A stretch of DNA of 53,977 bases from Acrasis kona (GCA_026419775.2 JAOPGA020001201.1:1-53977); one strand, 5' to 3'; counted from the stretch's first letter, positions 38,244-48,807 are shown. Program-made: numbers and translations. Notes: a model not told the origin generated them from the letters alone.

Positions 38244-41200
38244 ATGCCAAGTGCCGAGTTAATTGAGGAAATGGAAGTGTTGAAAAGTATTTATTGGTCA
38301 GAGTTCAAAGGTATGAAAGCGAACAAGTAATTAATGTTAATACCCCACATAGATTTGGATTCTACAAGCGAGGGTGTTCAATTTGAAATTAAACACAACA
38401 GCGAAGAAAGCGATGTAGATCCAGCTTATCACCTTAAAGATTTAGGGATAACTCTCCGGTTTACATGTGGAGATGAGTACCCACAATCTGAATCACCGAT
38501 AGTGGAGGTGATTTTCAACAGAGAGCCGGATCAATCAAGTGAGTTCGAGGATATCACGACCTTAGAACTAAATCAGCTGAAAACACAGTTGGACTCATGT
38601 GTGAGTTACATTTCTTTAAATGGCCATCAACTAAACACACAGTGTAAAGAACATTTAGGAAATATTGTGATATACGCGTTGATGCAGGTGGTGGATTCAT
38701 TCATCCAAGACATGGATAGCACAATCGAGTCGAATCAATCAACCAATATTGACGCTAGAACCAAAGTGATCGACTCATCCGCGAAGAATGAAGAAACGAG
38801 TGTAAGTGCATCCTTGTATCTAGTGCGTTAATTTTCTTAGAACCAAAGAACAATTGCATTTGCATACAAGTACCCCTCAGATCCTAGTAAGAGATTAGAA
38901 GAATACCTCAAAGCAATTGATTTGTCCACGAGCGACCCATCTGTTCCATCACAAAAGAAGACAACCAACAAGGAAAGAGCAACAATTTTAAACTTGAAAC
39001 GTTTCATTCCTCCCAATTCTCTATCAGGTATGAAAACATGACGCACATCATTATTTTACATTGATCAGCTTGCATTGCTCCATTTCTCAAATTTAATACC
39101 TTCAGGAGCTACGAATGCTCACATCAAAAGTTACTTCGCAGAGTATTTCACGTTACCCACCCAGCACAAGGTCGTAACGAAGTATATTGCTATGGAGGTT
39201 TTCACGACGGACAATTCACCAATGATCTACTCCGCATATCTCTACCGGTTGTTTCTTCCTTTTTGAAGAGGTAAGCATTAATCTCATCAAGAACCCTACA
39301 ATAACCCACGTAGTGACGTGAAGGCAACAGTCTCCAGAATACCCCAAGGTGCACAATGTCCACCCATCAGAATCTACGCCGCAATGACGGCGGCAAACAC
39401 CTACATTTACATTGCCGGAGGAATCGATGTGGATACTTTTAGGTACTGTGAGGATTGTTGGTGGATTAATCCAAACGCACAATCTCCCAAATGGATACAA
39501 ACTCATTCGCTACCGCAACGTAAGCATCCACTTTTACGATTTTAATCATCCAAAGCAATGGCGGGCGTGCAATTAGTGACGGATGTAGAAGAGACCATTT
39601 GGTCATTTGGAGGAGTGACCAGCGACGGTCAATATCAAAACACATTTATGAACTTGACGTCGAGGGATTGGGTCGTCTTACATACATACGATCCACCTCC
39701 CCCACGCAGTAACCACAGCATGTGTGTGCATTCAAATTACCTTTATGTTTTTGGTGGCATCAACCACACCGGTGTACTGAGCGACATGTACCGATACAAC
39801 ATACACAATCGGTCGTGGTCCAAAATCGACATGACTGGACCATGTCCCACCTTAGCCTTCGCCAGTCGCTTAATACCACACGACAACAACGTTATACTGT
39901 ACGGTGGATTCAATGGACATGACTGGAACGACACCGTGTTAGAATTCAACGTTACGGAGCGCAGCTGGACCTTACATCACAGAAGAGACGAAGACGAACA
40001 ACCTGCCTATGCTACCTGTGAAATGCTGAGCGGTGGATTGGTGGTGATCGGTGGTACTTGGCAAAATAGCGCACCTGCACCCAATCAACACATCTTGGTG
40101 ATCAAAAATCAAATCGAAGCGAAAACAGAGGTCATTAATGGCAAATGGAACAAGAAGACGCGCAACAGCACATTGGTGGGCGCTAGAGTGTTAGAAAATC
40201 AGTTCATGAACAATTTGTTCCTTCATACTGATTTGAATATCGTGGCTATTAAGGAATGGTTTCATAGTCGTAATCCTGATTTGTTCAACTTGCGAATTAT
40301 ATACCAAGAAGATTGTAATCATCAAGAAAACATCATTTATTGTAACACGTCCATCATTAAACAAAGTTCGGTGTTACGTAACATGAAAAAGACCGAAAAC
40401 AAAACTCAAAACGGCATACAGTACGTTATATATGCTAATCATGATTATATTTTGAACAAATATAGTCCGGAGCTGTTGGAGAAGGCTATCGGTTTTTTGT
40501 ATTTTAATCAAATCACTAACGTGCTGATGAAACATGAATTGGATGATAAATTAATAACATCAGCGCTTAGTCAAGAACAAATACAAGAGCTGTATTGTAT
40601 TGCAGTTGATTTGAAGATTCCTCTTTTACAGAACATACTGTGCGGAGATGCAGATTTCAAGAGCATCAATAGTCATAACTATGGCTCTTACATGTTGGAT
40701 ATGATTGACGAGTTGTTGGAAATACAACAATACAGCACGGCTGTTTCTACAGTCGAGTGGAATTTGAATAGAAGTTCGGATATGATTAGAATGGTGTCCG
40801 TGGACTCTGATGCCTATATTTTGGCTCACAAGGGTTTGTTAATGTATAGATCTGATTACTTTAAGGGAATGTTTCGCGTTAGTTTGTTAGAGACCAAGAA
40901 CAACGAGTTGTTTTTGGAGGATACTAATATCTATAGCATGAAGACACTCGTGTCGTACATGTATACTGGTCAGTTACCAGTGATATCTCCGAAATATAGT
41001 TTGGATATGTACATGGTTTCTCATCAGTTTCAAATCAAGGAGGCGCAAGTGTGGTTGCGTGGTATCATAAAAAAGAATGTGGAAATTGATACTGTTTGTT
41101 ATGTGCTTCATATCGCTGATATGATGAATGACGAAAACATGTTGAAGTTTTGCATTCAACACTTTGCCAGTAAGTATCATTTGATTGAGAAGGACGATCA

Positions 41201-41261
41201 CTTTCAATATCTTCCTTCTACTCTGAAAAGTCGTTTATACGTTGCCAGTACAAAAACTTGA
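38244..41261 (+). CDS. RWD / Kelch / BTB fusion protein (6 exons)
   Basis: Exons 38244-38310, 38353-38801, 38841-39027, 39069-39270, 39314-39519 and 39556-41261 (introns of 42, 39, 41, 43 and 36 nt) join in frame to 938 residues. Residues about 4-150 fit an RWD domain: ELIEEMEVLKSIYWSEF, ITLRFTCGDEYPQSESP and the long helix CKEHLGNIVIYALMQVVDSF. Kelch repeats follow (NEVYCYGGFHDGQFTNDLLR, YIYIAGGI, IWSFGGVT, YLYVFGGINHTG, NVILYGGFNGHDWNDT, VVIGGT). A degenerate and then a clear BTB domain end it (LAHKGLLMYRSDYFKGMFR, LVSYMYTGQLP). BTB-Kelch proteins serve as CUL3 adaptors. The RWD-Kelch link depends on the 39028-39068 intron; the alternative downstream acceptor at 39106 would end the RWD protein early and leave the Kelch gene without a start. 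Confidence 0.7.
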
Positions 41262-41323
41262 TTTGCAAAGGAATCAATTGAGAATTTTGTAACATACAAT
41301 TAATAAATATTCAAAACCATTTA

Positions 41324-43957
41324 TTAAAATTGCAAGTCTAAATCATTCAAATCAATTTGCCTGTTCATAAAATCATCATCCTCATCAACAACTTCAATAT
41401 CATCATCCTTCTCGCCACCATCGACACCACCCTCCATGCTCTTTGTCATCTCGAATGCTTTCTTAATCTCATCCGAAGACAACAATACAGGTGCGCTCTG
41501 GACTGGTGGGTCGTCTTCCACCACAATGACTTCACAGTCCACAACAGCAGATTTGACTGGTTGTGAGGGCTGTTCGATTGGTGGACTAGACAACTCTTGT
41601 TTAACTTGATTATTCTCTTGAGGGATAATCTTTTGAACGGTGGTAATAACGGTCGCTTGGACCGGTTCGACCGCTTGTTGTTGATCGGTTACAACTGGTG
41701 CTATTTGAACATCACTTTGGGTCAAAATTGTACTTTGAGCAACCATCACTTCGGGTCCATTGTTCTCCTTCATCTCCTGGTCGTGATCGTCCTCATTATT
41801 GTCGTCATGACTGCTTGTGATGGGTTGACCCATAAGAACTCTATTCACCTTCTCAATCTTTTCCATGTTCATCAAAACGTTCGCTTTGATCGACTCTGCA
41901 GGAGGAATGTAGAGCGGAGCACTTTGTGGATGTAAATAACAATTTACAATGTTTAATGCAATTCTACATTCAGCGGATAGCGACGTCACGTTCGATGCGA
42001 TTCCTCTCTTGTACAAATCTACAATGTGTGGTAGGTATGGTGATTGAGTGTCCACTCCGGAGGTTGATTGTAAAGTGCTCTGAAGTACTCTGTACATGTT
42101 GCAAATGACAGGCGTGGTGGACGGGTGATATTTGGTGTGTAGGTGATCGTATTGTTCTAACCATAAAGTGATGGAGCTGATTAGGACTGATTGTAAATCG
42201 ATCAGATGTGATGTGACGGGATCATCAACGTTGGTGATTAATGAAATGTTGCCATCGTTGGTGATGCTTTGTGCAAAGTCTAAAAGTAAAAGAACGTATT
42301 GATTCCAATTGTCGATGGATATTAATGTTTGTTGTTGTTGCGAGTGGGATGTTTTCGATCTCTTCTTTTTCTTTCCGGTCACGTTGTAATCTCGAAGCGA
42401 ATGTTGTGCTTGCTTCATGTCGTCACTGGCAGTCAAAAGTTTGATGCATGAAAAATGATACAGGTTGAGCTGTTCCACCAGGTGAGGTATTAATGGGTGA
42501 CACAAAATGACGTGACAGCAGGGACCGAAAACTCTGATTAGGTATTTGCTTGCTTTGATGCATTGTTCCAAAATGGAGTAGGAAGCCTGATCTGAGGAGT
42601 CTCCAAGGTGTGCCCATCGTTTTAATTGATGAGCTAAAAGTATCATGATTGAGTTGGCCAATGGTGCTAATTGTGTCGTGCACCTTAAGATTAAAGTAGA
42701 TAGTATCGCGAGTGACTGGTAGTGAATGGTAGGCATGATCTCTGGATAAGTTTCCGCCTTTAGCATGATTCTGTTCGGACCTGTATAGTTGCTGTTGGTC
42801 ACGTGAATTGTTGAGCTCAGTGCGCATGCTTCATGGATCAAGTCGAAGACTTTTCTTGTGTCAATGACGATGGGGAACCCATATTGATGGCTCATACAAG
42901 TCAAAAGTGCGTGTGAAATGACCTTGAATTTGTGTTCATAATCCTGACTGCTGAACGTATGCGTGTCTTTAGAAATCATGAGTGACTCACAAACTCTCAA
43001 ATGGTCGAGTTGTTCCTTTTCCTTGTTTGCGTTGGAAGTGTCCGCTGCCTTTAGGTAAAGTTTCCTTGGGTCATGTTCCTCAGGTATCAAATTGTAACAT
43101 TGAGCAAGAAGGAATTGTAATTGTTCAATCAACTCTGACATGAGTGCGGAATGCTTTTCTTCATTCTGAACTAAAACAGAGAAAATGGTGGCACAAGTTT
43201 TTGATGTGATCCAGTGGGAACATTTAAACATTCCGAGTTTGCAGAATGATTTTATTGTTTCAAAGGCGTCGTTGGGCAGACGAATATCGCGTTCAGAGAA
43301 GGTAATGATCAAATCACGAGCAGAAATTACGCAGGCACATGCTGTGGAATTGTCATGTATCACCTTGTTCGACTTGACATTTGACAACCTGTTCACTTCG
43401 TATGCTGCATAAGCAACAATGGTTGTAAGGGACTTTCTACAGACGGATAAGAACGTCTTCTGCTTTGCTGCAGTTGACAGGGGATCAGTTTCTAGCTTCA
43501 TGCTCTCGTCTGTGCTCATTGCTTGAGAGTCGTAGGCCTGGTTGATATTGGCAATAATGATTTTTGATAATGCAGTGGCGACCAATCCAACAAGGTGTGC
43601 TTTACCGTGGTACTCTTCGTTTTCAGCACCGGGAGTCATGTTCTTGATAAAGGAAATAAGTATTTCAATCGTCTTCTGAGAGAAACGCTTGTTTCCATCA
43701 AAAGAGGAGTGAATGTTGAAAATGTGTTGTTTGTGGTCAACGTGTGAAAGTAGATACTCCAAGCATTGGATACGCATGTGATCTACTGATTGTGGATCTT
43801 TTCCTAAGTCTTTTGTGACCGCAATGTTCTTCTTTTTTGTGGGGGCGGTATGGTCTTGATGAATTTGCACAAAATCACCAGTTATACCATTTAATGATAC
43901 ATCATCAGTTGTGGTCAAATTCGAAAACAGACTCTCTACTGCTTGCGCGAGCTCCAT
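41324..43957 (-). CDS. Large helical-repeat protein, Rix1/PELP1-like
   Basis: Intronless, 877 residues. The first about 700 residues are helical-repeat in character. Conserved-looking stretches include AETYPEIMPTIHYQSLAILS and LAPLANSIMILLAHQLKRW, in the place where Rix1/PELP1 proteins have stacked helices (LPxLQLxALxLLxALI type). The C-terminal about 180 residues are acidic and Pro/Gln/Val-rich, ending EVVDEDDDFMNRQIDLNDL, as in the Glu-rich tail of PELP1. Rix1/PELP1 acts with SENP3 and MDN1 in maturing the large ribosomal subunit in the nucleolus. The match is by overall layout, without a decisive motif, so another HEAT-type scaffold is possible. It converges on the RWD-Kelch-BTB gene with 62 bp between stops. 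Confidence 0.5.
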   Translation of the reverse strand: MELAQAVESLFSNLTTTDDVSLNGITGDFVQIHQDHTAPTKKKNIAVTKDLGKDPQSVDHMRIQCLEYLLSHVDHKQHIFNIHSSFDGNKRFSQKTIEILISFIKNMTPGAENEEYHGKAHLVGLVATALSKIIIANINQAYDSQAMSTDESMKLETDPLSTAAKQKTFLSVCRKSLTTIVAYAAYEVNRLSNVKSNKVIHDNSTACACVISARDLIITFSERDIRLPNDAFETIKSFCKLGMFKCSHWITSKTCATIFSVLVQNEEKHSALMSELIEQLQFLLAQCYNLIPEEHDPRKLYLKAADTSNANKEKEQLDHLRVCESLMISKDTHTFSSQDYEHKFKVISHALLTCMSHQYGFPIVIDTRKVFDLIHEACALSSTIHVTNSNYTGPNRIMLKAETYPEIMPTIHYQSLAILSTLILRCTTQLAPLANSIMILLAHQLKRWAHLGDSSDQASYSILEQCIKASKYLIRVFGPCCHVILCHPLIPHLVEQLNLYHFSCIKLLTASDDMKQAQHSLRDYNVTGKKKKRSKTSHSQQQQTLISIDNWNQYVLLLLDFAQSITNDGNISLITNVDDPVTSHLIDLQSVLISSITLWLEQYDHLHTKYHPSTTPVICNMYRVLQSTLQSTSGVDTQSPYLPHIVDLYKRGIASNVTSLSAECRIALNIVNCYLHPQSAPLYIPPAESIKANVLMNMEKIEKVNRVLMGQPITSSHDDNNEDDHDQEMKENNGPEVMVAQSTILTQSDVQIAPVVTDQQQAVEPVQATVITTVQKIIPQENNQVKQELSSPPIEQPSQPVKSAVVDCEVIVVEDDPPVQSAPVLLSSDEIKKAFEMTKSMEGGVDGGEKDDDIEVVDEDDDFMNRQIDLNDLDLQF

Positions 43958-44080
43958 TAGTGTTAAATATTGAAGTCAGTCAACTTCAAACAATAAATTA
44001 CAATCAAATAGACGGTCGATTATTTTATTGATGGAGACACAAAACTAGATATTGGGAGCTTATTTGTAGATTGTGGCCAA

Positions 44081-44356
44081 ATGATCACGTTGAATATTAG
44101 AGAGGGAAATAGATGTGAAATTCCCTATAACTCCACTCTCGTAGATACAACTCTACGAAATGTTTTAGCGATCCCAACAAGACTCCATTTTTATCCTCCT
44201 CTTTTTCAAGATGCGGTGCCACCAGGGTCCAAAATAGATTTGGGTCTTCGTGAACTAATGTCTGAACTCTTGTTTGGAACATTAGGTGGCCTCTATAATG
44301 TGGAGAAAAATCATAAGATGAGAAAGATTAATCAAAGATATAATGAAGTAATTTGA
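44081..44356 (+). CDS. Hypothetical protein, 91 aa (complete copy; 3' end duplicated at 5721-5776)
   Basis: ATG at 44081, TGA at 44354. Segments such as RLHFYPPLFQDAVPPGSKIDLG and LRELMSELLFGTLGG read like a folded small domain, but no family is recognised. An upstream exon cannot be excluded because a TAG acceptor-like site lies just before 44072. The opposite strand is also open over most of its length. Only its last few codons exist on the other arm of the inverted duplication. It is divergent from the Rix1-like gene with 123 bp between starts. Confidence 0.45.
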   Translation: MITLNIREGNRCEIPYNSTLVDTTLRNVLAIPTRLHFYPPLFQDAVPPGSKIDLGLRELMSELLFGTLGGLYNVEKNHKMRKINQRYNEVI

Positions 44357-44406
44357 CGTCTATGATGACATTTTTACTGTGAACAATTGTATTTTTAAAC
44401 CTCAAT

Positions 44407-44703
44407 TTGGATAAACTTCGATTACATCTGTGTTGTGGTTCGTTGTTGAAGGGGAATATCATAAAACAGGTGTCGTGTATTCATCTGTCGGATGCTAGGA
44501 AGGTGTACACTGACGATCAAGTGACTAATTTTCTAATTCAAAAGATTGTTGTCGCTTTAATTAGCCCTAACGATAATATTATATCAGTGTTCACCATTTT
44601 AGCAATTATTTATTTCTCATCATTTCTCATTATCAACAACGGATGTAGACCACATTGTTTGGAGATTTGTGATTGTAAAAAAGTTGGCGTTTATTGCTTC
44701 TGA
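44407..44703 (+). pseudogene. Right-arm copy of the small membrane-segment ORF
   Basis: Counterpart of the ORF at 5400-5720. The original ATG survives at 44371 but codon 6 or so is TGA in place of CGA, so only an internal GAT-preceded frame from about 44407 stays open. The remaining frame is intact with few amino-acid changes, including in the membrane segment. It may be a decayed gene or never have been coding. Confidence 0.45.
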
Positions 44704-44723
44704 CATTGACAATCTTATTTTAA

Positions 44724-46069
44724 ATGTCGTCTGCTTCCCCACCCGTTCAGGTTCACAAGCCAAAGGTTATTACTAGAAGCAATGGTGTTCCTGTAAAACA
44801 TGTTATTGGGCAAAGCATCACCAGCCCAGGTTCTCCAGTTGGTATACAAAGAGGAGCAACAGAAATTTAGGTGTAATCAACAAAATAAATAGATTGGCGC
44901 AACAACAATCTATGGATAAAGGAAGTCCATTTCAGCCATTTGACGTTCTTTCACCAGTTGAACCGCAAATAGATGAAGAACAAAAAGAGCCAGAAAAACC
45001 GGCCGAGGAGAAGGTTGACGAAAAGCCCAATGACGAACCAGCATCCTCACCGGTTGTAGATCAGCCTGTAGAACCTGTAGTGTCGCTTGCAGCACCTGTG
45101 GCACCTGTAGAGACTGTAACAACTCCAACAACCCCGGTTAGTGATACAAACTCAACAGCGAGCAGGACAGAATCGACTAGGCCTTTTATTAGAGTACGTC
45201 CTTCTTTTAGAAAAGACTTTCCTCCTGTATATATCAGTCCATTCCCGCCACAAACCAAACCAGCTTTGCCAAAAAAGCGCGGACGTAAAGACTCTGCTCC
45301 AGACAATAATCCATTGGCCTTGATACCAGATGAAATTTCCTCCTTCGACATTACAGACGAAGAAGTATTGAGCATTTATAAGAACAAGAAACCTCATTTA
45401 CAGGCCGATAACGATCCATGGGTTGATGCCATCATGAGTGATGAACAAGACGCCGAACAATTATTGGACCTTGTGGATAGATCAAAAACTGACCCCAAAC
45501 ATTTATCCTTTAGACACTTTTTTAGGAATCCAATCTACAACGAGGATAGAGCTAGAGACGTCAATCTAGATATAGCCATGCCTACGGACAAAACACTATT
45601 ATACAATGAGATCGTACATTCCATTATCGATAACGGACAAGATCCCAACAATCATGTAATATTTAAAGCATACTCCGACCAAATAGAAAACAGCGATAAT
45701 GTATTATCTCCTCAGCAGCGCAACGCACTTTTAGAGAGGACGAGAGTTGTATCGACCAGTTTTAGTAAATCCGTTGTAAATATTTTATCAAGAGCACCCT
45801 CCCTGCATCCAAGAGATATTGAAAATATAACCAAACAGCATACCGGAGAGGCCATTATATTGAGGATAAAAGTAGAACATTTTTCTTTGGCCAGCTGCAG
45901 TGTTAATTGGAAGACTCAACTTAAGATGAAGGAAAATCCAGGCTCTGGATCTGAGCAGACTTCCGTACTTGTAACAAAGTGCTCTTATCAACCCGACTGG
46001 CAGTTACAATTGAGCAGAAACAAATCATATGCCAGGTTTGAGAGTGCAATAAGATCTTGTTCAAGTTAA
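44724..46069 (+). pseudogene. Decayed copy of the unknown gene at 3775-5358
   Basis: The original start MSSASPPVQ is kept at 44724, but loss of 10 bp between two CAACAG repeats shifts the frame after about 46 codons. Downstream, the frame is open from an ATG at 44912 for 385 codons, so a shortened protein is conceivable. It also lacks about 77 codons (the segment with the KKQRSPSVG stretch) and has a three-codon duplication (APV). The conserved C-terminal half is nearly unchanged from the left copy, so the copy is young or is corrected by gene conversion. Confidence 0.75.
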
Positions 46070-46090
46070 TAAAAAGTGTTTATTGACCTG

Positions 46091-46162
46091 CTACATTAAT
46101 AATTGTTTCAAAAAACTTTCGTTTTGATGTAAATCTTTAATGTTGAAAATTTCTCCAAGCAT
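46091..46162 (-). pseudogene. Duplicated last 24 codons of the BRCT gene
   Basis: The minus strand reads ATG CTT GGA... to TAG, matching the end of the BRCT protein at 3682-3753 codon for codon. The rest of that gene is absent. It ends the right arm of the inverted duplication. Confidence 0.85.
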
Positions 46163-46170
46163 CCAAGATT

Positions 46171-47241
46171 TTAGTTCACTATCCTTCTACACTCTTTCTT
46201 ATGTTTGTTCCAATCTTCTACTTGATGTTCTTTTGAACAATACAGCACAATATGGCACAAACTACATGCTTTTAAATCTCCACCCTTGTTACACACAGCA
46301 CAAATCTTCTTCCTCTTCATGTAGTTAAGACCCTCCAGATCGGGCTTAGTAGTCACGCCCGTACTAAAACTGAAACTAACCATGTTAGAATCATCTTGTT
46401 TACTTAAAGCCGTTTTTAACTGATGCTGGACGTGAATCTTCTGTCTGTTAATGCTAAATTCTTTTCCAGCAAAACTAGAATTCAAGCAATTCTGGCGCTC
46501 CTTTTGAAATTCTATAAATTTCTTTCCGCTACCCTTCTTCTCGGCGTCTAGGTATTCCGCAAACTGATATATACCACCACAGTCCTCGGGCGGCACTCTG
46601 CCTTCTCCATCAACGAGTTCAACAACGCCGATTTGAGTAGAAGTTGGAGTGTTAATCTCCTCGACAATAATTTTGTGCAAGAATGAATCACCAAGATCAT
46701 ACATGTACACAAGTTTTTGACCCACCTCTCTGACTAACTGACAGAGTTTAATGTTCTTGTCGTCTAAAAGTTCAACTCCAGAAGTGGTTACGTGGAAAAC
46801 ATCAACAGATTGTGCCTCCGTGTTTCCGAAAGCTGGACCGACCTTACCATCTCTACGCTGTGATTTAGGGTACAATCTGAAGTAGTAGGCGTGGTAGTTC
46901 CGACACCATCCCATTGCGGGTGCTAATACTTTATCGTGGAGAGTGCGTAATGTGATTGAACCAGGTACGATTACTGATCTCCAAACTTTTGGTCGGATGT
47001 TCTTCAGGTAAATCATAAGTTTGTAAGACTTGTTCGCATAGTTACTGGACTCTGATTTTTCGCTTTCAATATTCTTTAAAATTTGCTTCGCCTCCTTAGA
47101 GGGACCGCGATCATTCGACCTGTCAAACTGACTCATCATAATCCTTTGCATTCTATCTTGAACTTCCTCGCCACTACCATCCTCGAAGAGTTCATCATCG
47201 CTTGAGTCATAAAAGTGTTCTGGCTGATCGTTCTTTCCCAT
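46171..47241 (-). CDS. PRiA4-ORF3-like domain plus MYND zinc finger
   Basis: Intronless, 356 residues from ATG 47241. After an acidic N-terminus, residues about 75-215 match the plasmid pRiA4b ORF-3 family: YKLMIYLKNIRPKVWRSVIV, AMGWCRNYHAYYFRL, KLVYMYDLGDSFLHKIIVEE and GEGRVPPEDCGGIYQF. The C-terminus holds a MYND finger (CAVCNKGGDLKACSLCHIV, YCSKEHQVEDWNKHKKEC), a zinc-binding protein-interaction module. The first domain is bacterial in origin and of unclear biochemical role. Its stop codon lies 9 bp from the right arm of the inverted duplication. The next gene upstream, 66 bp away and on the same strand, also ends in a MYND finger. Confidence 0.85.
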   Translation of the reverse strand: MGKNDQPEHFYDSSDDELFEDGSGEEVQDRMQRIMMSQFDRSNDRGPSKEAKQILKNIESEKSESSNYANKSYKLMIYLKNIRPKVWRSVIVPGSITLRTLHDKVLAPAMGWCRNYHAYYFRLYPKSQRRDGKVGPAFGNTEAQSVDVFHVTTSGVELLDDKNIKLCQLVREVGQKLVYMYDLGDSFLHKIIVEEINTPTSTQIGVVELVDGEGRVPPEDCGGIYQFAEYLDAEKKGSGKKFIEFQKERQNCLNSSFAGKEFSINRQKIHVQHQLKTALSKQDDSNMVSFSFSTGVTTKPDLEGLNYMKRKKICAVCNKGGDLKACSLCHIVLYCSKEHQVEDWNKHKKECRRIVN

Positions 47242-47307
47242 TGTAAAATAAATCAACAAAAATAACAAAATAAATAGATTTATTATTAAAAGAAAAACAA
47301 GAGCGAT

Positions 47308-48739
47308 TCACTTCTTACCTGTAATCTCATTTTCAGATTTCATTTCAATACGGTATCCATCTTGATTTACCACCACGATATGTTGCTTATCGTCAGGTCC
47401 CGGTTTTTTACAAACCTTCTTGTGCTTTGGCCAATCAGCCACCTGACATTCTCTACTACAATAAGTAGCTACATGACAAGTAGTACACATTTTTAATTTG
47501 ACCTCAGTACCTGGTTTATTACAAGTCAAGCAGTGCTTAGACTGCTTAATCTCTTTTATTCCCAAGATGGTGTCCTGTTTGATTCTTGCATAGTTCGCTG
47601 CTGCTCCCTCTAAATAAGTTTTACCACTAAAATCCACAGGCACAGGCTCTGTACATGTTTCTGCCTGCTTTGCCCTCTCTATAAAGTACTTTATGACTTT
47701 GACCAAATCTTTGATGGTAATGTCTTTTAGGCCTTTGGAGCCAATTTCCTTCAAAATGTCGGTCACTGCTCTTATGGCATTATCCTTGTCTTGTTCAAAT
47801 GCAGATATCCAAGCGCAACCTCTCTTGTAAATGATCATTGGTCGCTCAATGTCATCATAAGGCATGTTGTTTTCGGCCATACTAAAGTAAAAATAACCCT
47901 CCAAGTTTTTTTCGGTGCTGTCGCAGAAATTAGCAATTCTTTTTGCTGCATAGTAATTGCCTGGGTCTAATTCCAATGCTTGTTTGTAAAATTTAATGTT
48001 GGTTGGATCCTCGAGAATGGTCTCATAGTCCATGGTGGACGTGAGTCCTCTTTCGTGATATTCGTAACGATGTCTGATGAGATGGGAGGCGAATTGATTG
48101 AATTTGTATGGCCACACGTCTCGCAGTATAACGCCCATGCCGGAACCTGTTATGACGGTTATCTTGTTCTGATCTCTTTTTCTTTCTAAAATGTCTTCAT
48201 CATTTGCTACGCGATCTAAGATATGTTAATGGTGCTTCGTCAATTCGTACTTACAAATTTGATCAGCATGAGTTTTTAAAACGGGATCTTGTAAGATTGC
48301 GTTGATCTCATCCAGAGCCGGTTTAAAGTGAGTATCCGCGGCTACTTTATTGATTTGTTTGTAACTGTGGTTGTTATATCCCGTCAACATGAGTTTGAAT
48401 GCCAAAAATAAATAGTGGTATGACCTCTCGAGACGGATTCTGCAGATGGTTTCTTTCGTGCTTGATGGTTCAGGTAGAGAAGGGGGAGATTTGATCTTCT
48501 TTGATAATCCTTCAATAGATTGTTTCATTTGTTGAAAAGCTGTTGTTGTTAGTGTTTGTGTCCAGATCAACATTACTATAAAGTGCTTGTTCAAATAGAA
48601 CATTGACCTCAGATGTCCAAACAAGTGCTATTGCCACATATCGTACTGCTTTCTTCATATCTGTTTCGTTCATAGCGCAAAATAAAAGATTAGACGCTGC
48701 ATTGTGAGTCCAATCCCAAAGTGGATCTTTTGATGACAT
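47308..48739 (-). CDS. MYND-finger protein with helical repeats (3 exons)
   Basis: Exons 48577-48739, 48253-48539 and 47308-48213 (introns 37 and 39 nt) give 451 residues. The N-terminal 330 residues are helical, with a TPR-like pair (IKFYKQALELDPGNYYAAKR, then EGYFYFSMAENNMP). The MYND finger is near residue 385 (CLTCNKPGTEVKLKMCTTCHV, YCSRECQVADWPKHKKVC), followed by a short tail. No SET domain is present. MYND fingers bind Pro-rich peptides; target unknown. The finger resembles that of the downstream gene, so the two may be an old tandem pair whose other parts were exchanged. Confidence 0.75.
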
Positions 48740-48807
48740 TTTACTTACAAAACGTGGTTGTCTAAAATTAAACTCTTTTCAAAAAAAACTATTTATTCAA
48801 GATGCTA

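Larger units (their letters stand above)
44295..46162. repeat. Inverted duplication, right arm
   Basis: Reverse-complement match of 3682-5776. Compared with the left arm it lacks about 77 codons in the middle of the unknown gene and 10 bp near that gene's start (between two CAACAG copies), and has an 11-bp insertion near 44323. Its outer end stops 9 bp short of the MYND gene's stop codon. Confidence 0.9.

Noticed and set aside
39075-39266. A separate C-terminal exon (63 codons) ending the RWD protein
   Set aside because: It needs a 78-nt intron, outside the size range here, and destroys the Kelch frame that starts in the same DNA.
43185-43412. Plus-strand ORFs opposite the Rix1-like gene
   Set aside because: They are antisense shadows of a continuous 877-codon gene with no motif of their own.
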